Notes: generated from the letters alone by a model not told the origin. Counted from the first letter of the stretch, positions 1-6,027 are shown. The stretch is 8,994 nucleotides of DNA from Clostridia bacterium (GCA_017461825.1 JAFTXB010000070.1:1-8994); one strand, 5' to 3'. Numbers and translations: made by a program.

Positions 1-1158
1 CTCTTCGATGATCTGGCGCAGAGTGGTACCCATGGGAACCTCTACCAGACCCGTGTTCTTGATCTTACCGCCAAGTGCGAACACCTTGGTACCCTTGGAC
101 TTCTCGGTACCCATGGAAGCGAACCACTCGGCACCGTTGAGAATGATCTGAGGAATGTTTGCGTAAGTCTCTACGTTGTTCAAGACTGTGGGACGGTCGA
201 ACAGACCCTTGACAGCCGGGAACGGAGGACGGGGACGGGGCTCGCCGCGCTTACCCTCAATAGAGGTCATAAGAGCAGTCTCCTCGCCGCAAACGAATGC
301 GCCCGCACCGAGACGGATAGCGAGATCAAAATTGAAATCGGTTCCGAAGATGTTCTTACCGAGCAGTCCGTATTCCTTTGCCTGGTCGATTGCGATCTGC
401 AAACGGTTAACGGCGATGGGATACTCTGCACGAACGTAAACGTAACCCTGATCAGCACCGATCGCATAGCCGGCAATTGCCATAGCCTCGATCAAAGCGT
501 GGGGGTCACCCTCGAGAATCGAACGGTCCATGAACGCACCGGGGTCACCCTCGTCCGCGTTACAGCATACATACTTCTGAACCTGTCCGCGGTTGCCCGA
601 AGCGAACTTCCACTTCAGACCCGTGGGGAATCCTGCGCCGCCGCGTCCGCGAAGACCTGCGTCAAGCAGAGTCTGGATAACGTCGTCGGGAGTCATTTCG
701 GTCAGCACCTTACCCAGTGCTGCGTAACCGTCCATTGCGATGTACTCCTCGATGTTCTCGGGGTTGATCACACCGCAGTTACGGAGTGCAAGACGGTGCT
801 GAGACTTATAGAAGGTGGTGTCGCTGAGAGCTGCGTGAGCTGCCTCGGCGCCTGCCTTTGCATCGGCATCACCGGTGTCGTTGTATACAAGTCTTTCCAC
901 CACGCGGCCCTTAAGAAGGTGCTCGCTAGCGATTTCCGCAACGTCCTCAACGGTTACGTTGCTGTAAAAGGTTCCGTCGGGATATACGATAACGACGGGA
1001 CCGAGGGCACAAAGTCCGAAGCATCCGGTCTGTACGACCTTAACTTCATCGGCAAGACCCAGCTTGTCGATCTCAGACTGAAAAGCAGCCTGGATCTTCG
1101 GGCTTCCGGAAGAAGTACATCCCGTACCGCCACATACTAATACATGAGAGCGAATCAT
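1..1158 (-). CDS. hndC: NADH-binding flavoprotein subunit of NAD-linked [FeFe]-hydrogenase (HndC/NuoF-like), 3'-truncated by window edge
   Basis: In this family the subunit oxidises or reduces NAD(P)H at FMN and passes electrons through Fe-S clusters within a cytoplasmic, often electron-bifurcating, hydrogenase complex. The window holds 386 codons without a stop, and the gene continues past position 1. A thioredoxin-like [2Fe-2S] domain is seen at residues 1-95, with Cys9, Cys14, Cys46 and Cys50. The NuoF core follows, with the glycine-rich FMN/NADH motif LRGRGGAGFPTG near residues 168-179, CNADEGDPGAF near 197-207 and GAFVCGEETAL near 285-295. The missing C-terminus should hold the [4Fe-4S] cysteines and perhaps ferredoxin domains. 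ATG at 1158 follows GGAGG by about 10 nt and lies 18 nt after the hndB stop, so it is the last visible operon gene. The N-terminal [2Fe-2S] domain favours a hydrogenase/formate dehydrogenase-type subunit over respiratory complex I. The hnd naming rests on context, because the hydrogenase subunit is out of view. Confidence 0.93.
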   Translation of the reverse strand, partial: MIRSHVLVCGGTGCTSSGSPKIQAAFQSEIDKLGLADEVKVVQTGCFGLCALGPVVIVYPDGTFYSNVTVEDVAEIASEHLLKGRVVERLVYNDTGDADAKAGAEAAHAALSDTTFYKSQHRLALRNCGVINPENIEEYIAMDGYAALGKVLTEMTPDDVIQTLLDAGLRGRGGAGFPTGLKWKFASGNRGQVQKYVCCNADEGDPGAFMDRSILEGDPHALIEAMAIAGYAIGADQGYVYVRAEYPIAVNRLQIAIDQAKEYGLLGKNIFGTDFNFDLAIRLGAGAFVCGEETALMTSIEGKRGEPRPRPPFPAVKGLFDRPTVLNNVETYANIPQIILNGAEWFASMGTEKSKGTKVFALGGKIKNTGLVEVPMGTTLRQIIEE

Positions 1159-1176
1159 TTCTCTTCTACCTCCAAA

Positions 1177-1551
1177 TTATGCTTTCTGTGCATTGGCAAA
1201 GGTGTATTCCATAACGACCTTGCCGCCTTTGATATGCTCTTTCAGCACCTTTTCGACTTTTTCAGCCGTCATTTTTACATAAGTTACCTTTTCCTGTCCG
1301 GGAACTGTAACCTCAACAACGGGCTCGTACTGGCAAATGCCGATACAACCTGTCTGAGAAACGATAACCTTATCGTTGAGTCCCTCCTTGTCAACGCCCT
1401 CTACGAAAGCGTTCAGGACGGGACGTGCGCCTGCTGCGATGCCGCAGGTAGCCATTCCGACAACAACGCGGATGCCGTCACCGCCTTCGCGGAGAACGAT
1501 CTTATCCCTCATTTTGTCTCTGATCGCTGCAAGTTCTGCCAAAGATTTCAT
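1177..1551 (-). CDS. hndB: Thioredoxin-like [2Fe-2S] ferredoxin subunit of NAD-linked hydrogenase (HndB-like)
   Basis: This is a 124-residue small electron-transfer subunit of the kind found between the NuoE- and NuoF-like subunits in four-gene hnd operons. It has an N-terminal helix (MKSLAELAAIRDKM) and then a thioredoxin-like [2Fe-2S] fold with MATCGIAAGA (Cys36) and QTGCIGICQYEP (Cys69, Cys73). Only three cysteines occur in the whole protein, although the fold normally uses four ligands. I believe this is usual for HndB relatives, so cluster binding or the fourth ligand is uncertain. The reading frame is open to an upstream start at 1593, but ATG at 1551 is preferred. It has AGAAAGGA about a dozen nt upstream, it gives the usual family N-terminus, and the longer start would overlap the preceding gene. 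It begins 38 nt after that ATPase gene's stop and is followed 18 nt later by hndC. Confidence 0.88.
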   Translation of the reverse strand: MKSLAELAAIRDKMRDKIVLREGGDGIRVVVGMATCGIAAGARPVLNAFVEGVDKEGLNDKVIVSQTGCIGICQYEPVVEVTVPGQEKVTYVKMTAEKVEKVLKEHIKGGKVVMEYTFANAQKA

Positions 1552-1589
1552 AGTTTTTGTATTCCTTTCTATCTTCTTTGATAACAAGA

Positions 1590-2138
1590 TCAATTTTGGT
1601 ACTGTTCGTTTAGATACTGTGCGATCCAGCGAATGATTTCGGGTTCGCCCAGCGGGATCTCTTCACCGAGGATCCCGCGCAATTCCCTTGTATCAAGCGA
1701 TACGCAAAATTGATCCGTAACGTGAAGAAATGTAAAGTCGATCTCGGGACTTCCCTGAATCAAGGTCGTCACCGATGATATGATATCCCCCATAGGGGTA
1801 AAATCGATATGCTTTTTATAAAATGTAGCAACCACTTCGGTGCCGTGTGTATCGGGGTATTCCTCCTCATGCCTTGAGGTGATACGAACCTCGCCGCCCG
1901 TCTGCTCCGCCGCCAATTTGAGAAGCGGTATTCCCATCCCCACCTTGCGGGTGGTTCGGGTGGTACAGAATGGGTCGATGACCGAGCGAAGCATTTCATT
2001 TTTCATTCCGCAACCGTTGTCGGTGATCGTCAATGTCAACACTTCCTCGGTTTCCTCAATGCGTATCCCGATCAATGTTGCCCTTGCCTTTACCGAGTTT
2101 TTGGCAATGTCAAGAACGTTCATGGAAAGCTCTTTCAT
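1590..2138 (-). CDS. GHKL-type ATP-binding protein (histidine-kinase-like ATPase domain, no kinase dimer domain)
   Basis: This 182-residue soluble protein has a histidine-kinase/MutL-type ATP-binding domain at residues 1-110. The N box is MNVLDIAKNSVKA (residues 6-18, Asn14 the likely Mg ligand), the G1 box is DNGCGM (40-45), the lid/G2 region runs through DPFCTTR and KVGMGIPLLK (55-74), and HGTEV lies at 98-102. The remaining 70 residues are an acidic tail I do not recognise. There is no phosphoacceptor-His dimerisation domain, sensor or membrane segment, so it is not a complete kinase. Stand-alone domains of this kind act as anti-sigma-type kinases or regulatory ATPases, but the target here is unknown. 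ATG at 2138 overlaps the PHP gene's stop as ATGA, which implies translational coupling. It is the last cassette gene before hndB and the second ATPase of this superfamily in the operon. Confidence 0.85.
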   Translation of the reverse strand: MKELSMNVLDIAKNSVKARATLIGIRIEETEEVLTLTITDNGCGMKNEMLRSVIDPFCTTRTTRKVGMGIPLLKLAAEQTGGEVRITSRHEEEYPDTHGTEVVATFYKKHIDFTPMGDIISSVTTLIQGSPEIDFTFLHVTDQFCVSLDTRELRGILGEEIPLGEPEIIRWIAQYLNEQYQN

Positions 2139-2875
2139 TCGGTCTCTCCTTTCAGGATTTGGAAGAGTTTTTTTCTTACAAAATCACTGCTGTAGGGTTC
2201 GTCATCAAGCTCAAAGAAATGCTCTTTGTCTCGAATATCCCAAAGATAGTGCGCATCCGAGCCGATCACCGTGCCAACCCTTTGCAAAAGCGGATAGCGC
2301 TCCTTGTAAGAGTTGATCTTTTCGGCATCGTGAAATTCCGCCCACTCAAACGGTGGAAATACGGGAAAGGTTCCCAGCGTTGAAATAATGCCGTTTGCCT
2401 CTCTGTCCACGTGTGCCGGAAAGCAGACACCGTTGTGTTTTTTTACCAACGTCGGTGCCTCGTCAACCGTGACCGTTGTTGCATTGGAAAGCAGATCATC
2501 CTCGGTTCCGACGATCTCGTCCTCCCCGTCCATGATATACTGCTCTCCAAATATATCCACTCGGTTGCGGATCCTGATCCGCCTGCTGTCCACCTCATCA
2601 CTGAACGCCAGTGCATCATCAATGCTTTCAAACAGACAGACGACGTGAATATCCTCTGCCGTTGTCAGCTCCATGCCCGCAATGGGAATGATCCCTTGCT
2701 TTTTTGCCGCTGCATAGAATGCCGGACAATTTTTGCAGGAGTTGTGATCGGTGAGTGCCACAATGTTCAGCCCCGCCAATGCCGCCATACCCGCAATGTT
2801 ATTGGGGGTCATGTCGTTCTCGGCACAGGGAGAGAGACAGGAGTGGATGTGAAAATCGTAGTAATAGCGGTTCAT
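2135..2875 (-). CDS. PHP-domain metal-dependent phosphoesterase
   Basis: This is a complete 246-residue PHP-domain protein, a family of trinuclear-metal phosphoesterases that hydrolyse phosphate mono- or diesters in nucleotides, oligonucleotides or sugar phosphates. The metal-binding set is largely visible: HIHSCLSPC (His9, His11), LTDHN (Asp43, His44), GMELTT (Glu69), PAHVDR (His155) and GSDAH (Asp206, His208). The length fits stand-alone PHP proteins, and there is no polymerase or kinase domain. It is cytoplasmic by sequence, with no signal peptide. Several extra cysteines (Cys13, Cys17, Cys47, Cys50), including a CKNC pair next to the LTDH metal motif, could be structural or redox-active, but that is speculation. 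ATG at 2875 overlaps the preceding gene's TGA as ATGA, and its own stop overlaps the next start in the same way. The substrate cannot be read from sequence. Its place between a DRTGG protein and a GHKL ATPase suggests a signalling or regulatory role. Confidence 0.88.
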   Translation of the reverse strand: MNRYYYDFHIHSCLSPCAENDMTPNNIAGMAALAGLNIVALTDHNSCKNCPAFYAAAKKQGIIPIAGMELTTAEDIHVVCLFESIDDALAFSDEVDSRRIRIRNRVDIFGEQYIMDGEDEIVGTEDDLLSNATTVTVDEAPTLVKKHNGVCFPAHVDREANGIISTLGTFPVFPPFEWAEFHDAEKINSYKERYPLLQRVGTVIGSDAHYLWDIRDKEHFFELDDEPYSSDFVRKKLFQILKGETE

Positions 2876-3201
2876 ACGTCGATCCTTGCCAGCATCGAGG
2901 CAAGCTCATATGCGGTCTTTTCCGACGAATAGAGATTGATCCCCTTTGCCTCTGCGGTCGTGCGGACATTTTCGTCCACCGTGACCCCCTCGGCAAGAAT
3001 GATGCAAGCAACGTCGGCAAGCGACGCCACCGCTACGATGTTGATATTGGACATGATGGTGATCCAAACGTTGTCCGACTTGGCTCGCCCCATCACCCAA
3101 CTGAGCAGATCTCCGATATAAACGCCCGAAAATTCCCGTTCACCGTCCGTCACGGACAGCGGTGTGAGTTCCAGCGTCTTTGCCATTTCATGGACTGTCA
3201 T
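2872..3201 (-). CDS. DRTGG-domain protein (second copy in the operon)
   Basis: This 109-residue protein is a stand-alone DRTGG-type domain, a ligand-binding-like module also found beside CBS domains and in the phosphotransacetylase N-terminal region. Its biochemical function is not established. Supporting features are GVYIGDLLSWVMGRA near residues 26-40, the hydrophobic strand pattern VWITIMSNINIVAVASLADVA, VACIILAEG, and a C-terminal SSEKTAYELASML helix. It aligns by eye with the protein at 4943-5296 along its whole core: G-x-(D/G)-(L/M)-(L/M)-S-x-V at the start, a central CI(I/V) strand, and a terminal (A/M)YE helix. ATG at 3201 has GGAG about 10 nt upstream and overlaps the end of the hydrogenase-like gene by 14 nt. 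A later in-frame Met at codon 6 is a less likely start. Its stop overlaps the PHP start as ATGA. There are no membrane segments and no fused output domain. Confidence 0.78.
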   Translation of the reverse strand: MTVHEMAKTLELTPLSVTDGEREFSGVYIGDLLSWVMGRAKSDNVWITIMSNINIVAVASLADVACIILAEGVTVDENVRTTAEAKGINLYSSEKTAYELASMLARIDV

Positions 3202-4486
3202 GATCGTTCTGCTCCTTTGTTTGTAATTGTTCGTCCATCATGCGGCTTTTTTCAACAACGCACCCATCGCGCTTTGCCTTGCCTCTGACGATATCCTCGG
3301 CAAATGCACGGCAGTTGGGAGCTCCGCAGGCACCGCAATCGATGCCGGGCAGCTCGGAGCGCAGCTTTTGGATATCCGCCATCATTCTGAGGGATTCCGC
3401 AAAATTCTCGCTCAAGCGCTGAATAGGTCGGTAAGTAGGCATTTCCTCAAAGAAATAGCTCTCGGGAATGTATTCCCGCTCGTCGCCCTGCAGGTAGGTC
3501 TGGGATACAGGCAAATACCGTCTCAAGGTCTGCAAGCGCGCCTTTGCGATAAACGGATTTTCAAGTGCCATGACACCTCCGACACATCCGCCGGGACAAG
3601 CGTTGAGCTCAATGAACTCCAGAGACGAAATATTTCCATTCTCCAGCTGATCCAGCACGCGATTGACATTTTCAATGCCGTCCGCCGCCAGATACTTATC
3701 GTTGAAGATCGCGGAGGATTCGCCCCCCGAGGTTGCCCAACTGATACCGATCATGCCCGCGCGGGAAAACGGTACGGGTACCTTTCCGCGTCGCATGACA
3801 TTTAATAAATTGAAATAAATATCGCTGATGGAAACGACCTCGTCGACCTCACTCTTGTAGTCACCGAAACCGTTTTTGATATAACTGACCTTTGCCGGAC
3901 ACGGAGAGATGAAACAGATGCAGATGTCTTCATCCGAAAGCTCGGGGTGTTCCCTTTTGGTTTTCTCTCTCGCCATTTTCGCGGCGATCTCCATGGGGGG
4001 CAAAAGCTGCATAATATGCTCGCGCAAGGTTGGATAGCGCAGGGAAATCAAACGCATTACCACAGGACAGGCTGAGCTGATAACGGGCTTTGTAATTCCC
4101 TCGTTTTTGAGATAGAGGCGTGTGTAAGCCGAAACAAGCTCTGCTGCCTGCGCGACCTCAACCACATCGTCAAAGCCGATGTCAAGTAAGCCCTGTAGGA
4201 CATAGTCAATATCCTCAAGCTCCTCAAACTGCCCGTAAAGAGTGGGTGCGGGAAGTGCGACCTTCCATTTGTATTTCATAACTGCATCCAACTTGCTGTA
4301 AGTCGCTTTTTTGGCATTGCTCGGACAATTGCGTATGCAAATGCCGCAATCGATACAACGGTCAGAAATGATATGAGCGTGTCCGTCCCGAATGCGAATC
4401 GCCTCGGTGGGACAATGTTTGAGACATGTGGTACATCCTGTACATCTTGAAATATCAAGAGCTACCGAATGCTCATATGTATTCAT
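3188..4486 (-). CDS. Ferredoxin / [FeFe]-hydrogenase-like protein with C-terminal Fe-S domain, probably sensory rather than catalytic
   Basis: This 432-residue soluble protein has three parts. Residues 15-54 hold two [4Fe-4S] ferredoxin motifs (Cys15/18/21/25 and Cys44/47/50/54). Residues 75-345 resemble the [FeFe]-hydrogenase large-subunit domain. Residues 375-412 form an RnfB-like Fe-S domain with Cys384, Cys387, Cys392 and Cys409. The three H-cluster motifs are altered. L1 is SSACP, with Ala139 in place of the proton-transfer Cys and Cys140 kept. L2 is ISPCPAK, with Cys196 and Lys199 kept. L3 is NACPGGCVGG, with Cys297 and Cys301 kept. All four cubane cysteines therefore remain while pocket residues differ, as reported for putative sensory HydS enzymes. 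There is no PAS, kinase or phosphatase domain, so any signal must pass to neighbouring proteins. ATG at 4486 has GGAG about 10 nt upstream. An in-frame GTG at 4495 is too close to that site. It starts 37 nt after ATPase 1. Confidence 0.9.
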   Translation of the reverse strand: MNTYEHSVALDISRCTGCTTCLKHCPTEAIRIRDGHAHIISDRCIDCGICIRNCPSNAKKATYSKLDAVMKYKWKVALPAPTLYGQFEELEDIDYVLQGLLDIGFDDVVEVAQAAELVSAYTRLYLKNEGITKPVISSACPVVMRLISLRYPTLREHIMQLLPPMEIAAKMAREKTKREHPELSDEDICICFISPCPAKVSYIKNGFGDYKSEVDEVVSISDIYFNLLNVMRRGKVPVPFSRAGMIGISWATSGGESSAIFNDKYLAADGIENVNRVLDQLENGNISSLEFIELNACPGGCVGGVMALENPFIAKARLQTLRRYLPVSQTYLQGDEREYIPESYFFEEMPTYRPIQRLSENFAESLRMMADIQKLRSELPGIDCGACGAPNCRAFAEDIVRGKAKRDGCVVEKSRMMDEQLQTKEQNDHDSP

Positions 4487-4523
4487 CGGGTTCACACTCC
4501 TTTCCGTAAAATCAACACGGAAT

Positions 4524-4946
4524 TTACAGGTTTACCGTCATCAGAATGCGGGTTCCCTTCCCCAGCTCGGAATCGATCTTCATCGAATCGGTATAGCGTT
4601 TCATATTGGGAAGTCCCATCCCGGCGCCAAAGCCCAGCGAACGAATATTGTCGGGAGCGGTGGAAAAGCCTTCTTGCATAGCAAGGTCAATGTTGGCAAT
4701 GCCGGGGCCGTGGTCGATCAGATCGATCTCAATGCGATCCTCATAGATCACAACGTCTGCCTCACCACCGCCTGCATGGATAACCATATTGATCTCGCCC
4801 TCATACATGGCAATTGAGACCTTTCGAATGATCTCGGGGGAAATTCCAAGCTGCCGCAGGCTTTTTTTGACCTGCACCGACGCTTGCCCCGCCGAGGTAA
4901 AATCTTCACCGTCCACAAGGAAATGAAGTTTTACCGCCTCGTTCAT
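4524..4946 (-). CDS. Small anti-sigma-type ATP-binding protein (RsbW/SpoIIAB-like GHKL domain)
   Basis: This 140-residue protein is essentially one GHKL ATPase domain like that of anti-sigma-factor serine kinases. The N box is YEGEINMVIHA (residues 48-58, Glu49, Asn53, His57), the G1 box is DHGPGI (78-83), the G2 box is GFGAGMGLPNMKR (105-117), and GKGT is at 129-132. Members bind ATP and either phosphorylate an anti-sigma-factor antagonist or bind a partner. No sigma factor or STAS antagonist is encoded nearby, so the partner is unknown. ATG at 4946 is chosen because it forms an ATGA overlap with the upstream DRTGG gene and has GGAG 7 nt before it. The open frame extends upstream to 4994, but that would overlap its neighbour by about 50 nt and add an unusual Lys/Arg-rich leader. 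It precedes the hydrogenase-like gene, and its catalytic motifs look intact. Confidence 0.87.
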   Translation of the reverse strand: MNEAVKLHFLVDGEDFTSAGQASVQVKKSLRQLGISPEIIRKVSIAMYEGEINMVIHAGGGEADVVIYEDRIEIDLIDHGPGIANIDLAMQEGFSTAPDNIRSLGFGAGMGLPNMKRYTDSMKIDSELGKGTRILMTVNL

Positions 4947-5296
4947 CTCTTTTCTCCGTTTCCGCAAAGACCGTTTGCATATAGCTTTCCGCAAGCCTCA
5001 TACATTCTTTTTTTGGTTTTCATCAGCACCATGCCGCTCTCACGAGCCAGTGCCACCATTTCCTCGGTAGGACATTTGGAACGAACGAATACGATACAAA
5101 CCATATCCATCATTTCGGCAGTTCGAAGCACCTGCGGATTGACAAGCCCCGTGAGCAGAACAGCCTGATCTTTGACATACGCCAAAACATCACTCATCAT
5201 ATCGCTTCCGCAAGCGGAATAAACTTCACGCTCGAGAGCCTCCTCGCCGCAGATCACCTCTGCATTCAATAAATCTTTGATCGTACCGATCTTCAT
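4943..5296 (-). CDS. DRTGG-domain protein (first copy in the operon)
   Basis: This 117-residue stand-alone DRTGG-type domain starts MKIGTIKDLLNAEVICGEEAL, continues with CGSDMMSDVLAYV (residues 29-41), a hydrophobic core AVLLTGLVNPQVLRTAEMMD and the strand MVCIVFVRSK, and ends with a KKRMYEACGKLYANG helix. The tail is rich in Cys, Gly and charged residues. The family is found in phosphotransacetylases and in small proteins beside iron-hydrogenase genes. Its ligand is not established, and annotation pipelines sometimes mislabel it. ATG at 5296 is preferred, with AAAGGA about 12 nt upstream. A TTG at 5317 would add seven basic residues and places the ribosome site poorly. It follows hndA by 39 nt and overlaps the next ATPase gene as ATGA. 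It is paralogous to the protein at 2872-3201, so each GHKL ATPase has one DRTGG protein on the same operon. Confidence 0.78.
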   Translation of the reverse strand: MKIGTIKDLLNAEVICGEEALEREVYSACGSDMMSDVLAYVKDQAVLLTGLVNPQVLRTAEMMDMVCIVFVRSKCPTEEMVALARESGMVLMKTKKRMYEACGKLYANGLCGNGEKR

Positions 5297-5335
5297 AGTT
5301 CGGTTCCGTCCTTTCAAGTTTAGAATTTGGATGGA

Positions 5336-5830
5336 TTATTTGTATTTTGCCAGAATCGAATCAACGTCATCCACCGTCAGTCTTCCGTAAACCTCACCGT
5401 TAACGGTAAGAACGGGAGCCAAACCGCAGGCACCGATGCAGCGTGTAGCCTCGATGGAGTACTTTCCGTCGGGAGAAGTGCTGCCGATCGGAACATTCAG
5501 CTTCTGGGAAATTGCGTCGATAATGTCGCCGGAGCCCTTGACGTAGCAAGCGGTACCAAGACATACTGCAATGGCATACTGGCCGTCGGGATTCAACTTG
5601 AACTGCGCGTAAAAGGATACGATGCCAAAGATCTCTTCGAGCGAAACACCGGTTTTAGCCGCAATAATGGTTTGAACCTCCAGCGGCAGGTAGCCGTAGA
5701 TCTCCTGTGCCTCCTGAAGAATGGGCATCATTGCGCCCTTCTGACCGGCATGCTTTTCGATTACGGCAAGCAGTTTTTCCTCCTGCTCCTTAGTTCCGCG
5801 AAAATCGACCGTAGTCAATTTCTTTTTCAT
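5336..5830 (-). CDS. hndA: NuoE-like [2Fe-2S] subunit of NAD-linked [FeFe]-hydrogenase (HndA-like)
   Basis: This 164-residue subunit matches the usual length of the 24-kDa NuoE family, which carries electrons between the NADH/FMN subunit and the rest of the complex. An N-terminal helical bundle is seen (LLAVIEKHAG, LQEAQEIYGYLP, GVSLEEIFGIVSFYAQF), followed by a thioredoxin-like [2Fe-2S] domain. The ligands are Cys90 and Cys95 (CLGTAC) and Cys131 and Cys135 (CIGAC), a spacing typical of NuoE. ATG at 5830 has a strong AGGAGG about 12 nt upstream. It is the first gene of the long minus-strand operon and lies downstream of a Rex-like operator and an extended -10 promoter. In other anaerobes NuoE, HndB-like, NuoF and hydrogenase genes are often adjacent. 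Here six other genes separate this one from hndB. The family call is firm. The hnd assignment depends on the hndB/hndC genes downstream. Confidence 0.92.
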   Translation of the reverse strand: MKKKLTTVDFRGTKEQEEKLLAVIEKHAGQKGAMMPILQEAQEIYGYLPLEVQTIIAAKTGVSLEEIFGIVSFYAQFKLNPDGQYAIAVCLGTACYVKGSGDIIDAISQKLNVPIGSTSPDGKYSIEATRCIGACGLAPVLTVNGEVYGRLTVDDVDSILAKYK

Positions 5831-5938
5831 AATTCAAAAAACCTCCTGAATTTTCTTAATGAACTATCGGAACGGTGCTTTTTGATCTGTCTTTTCGCCT
5901 CCGCTGCATCGGAATTTGAAAAATGGCATCCCAAAAAA

Positions 5939-5958
5939 GCCCGTTCACACATACGGAC
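5939..5958 (-). promoter_or_regulatory. Possible 5'-terminal stem-loop of the hnd operon transcript
   Basis: On the minus strand GTCCGT (5958-5953) can pair with ACGGGC (5944-5939) around an 8-nt loop. This gives a 6-bp stem with one G-U pair, followed at once by six T residues (5938-5933). The stem would begin at or within a base or two of the start predicted from the -10 box. That makes a stabilising 5' cap-like hairpin more likely than a terminator. It is short, and it could be chance. Confidence 0.35.
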
Positions 5959-5963
5959 AGCTT

Positions 5964-5992
5964 ATTATAGCATATTTATTCAAAAAAATCTA
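5964..5992 (-). promoter_or_regulatory. Extended -10 promoter for the hnd operon
   Basis: The minus strand reads TGCTATAAT, a perfect TATAAT at 5969-5964 preceded by the TGn extension. At 17-nt spacing the -35 position (5992-5987) reads TAGATT, a poor match, which is common with extended -10 promoters. The predicted start is near 5957, giving a leader of about 126 nt before hndA. AT-rich tracts upstream could act as an UP element. Confidence 0.7.
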
Positions 5993-6009
5993 TAGCTTTT
6001 CAAAAAATT

Positions 6010-6027
6010 GTGTGAATTTTTTCACAA
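6010..6027. promoter_or_regulatory. Candidate Rex (NADH/NAD+-sensing repressor) operator
   Basis: The plus strand reads GTGTGAATTTTTTCACAA. Against the Rex-type consensus TTGTGAA-N4-TTCACAA it matches 13 of 14 defined positions, with only the first base differing, and the core TGTGAA-N4-TTCACA is a perfect palindrome. Rex typically represses NADH-consuming fermentation and hydrogenase genes and releases DNA when NADH is high, so the site suits an NADH-linked hydrogenase operon. It lies about 53 to 70 bases upstream of the predicted start, further than usual for simple promoter occlusion. A second, AT-rich inverted repeat (6003-6012 with 6023-6032) overlaps it. Confidence 0.65.

Noticed and set aside
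499..1140. 213-codon open frame on the plus strand
   Set aside because: It lies wholly antisense to hndC, has no ribosome site or recognisable domain, and mirrors the codon usage of the real gene opposite.
3227..3805. 192-codon plus-strand open frame
   Set aside because: It is antisense to the hydrogenase-like gene, whose Fe-S motifs are unmistakable. The plus-strand translation resembles nothing known to me.
3188..4486. Annotation as the catalytic hydrogenase of the operon
   Set aside because: The proton-shuttle Cys of L1 and other pocket residues are missing. The catalytic subunit is expected downstream of hndC, outside the window.
5327..5995. 222-codon plus-strand open frame
   Set aside because: It is antisense to hndA and its promoter region. 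It ends in low-complexity AT-rich sequence and has no supporting features.
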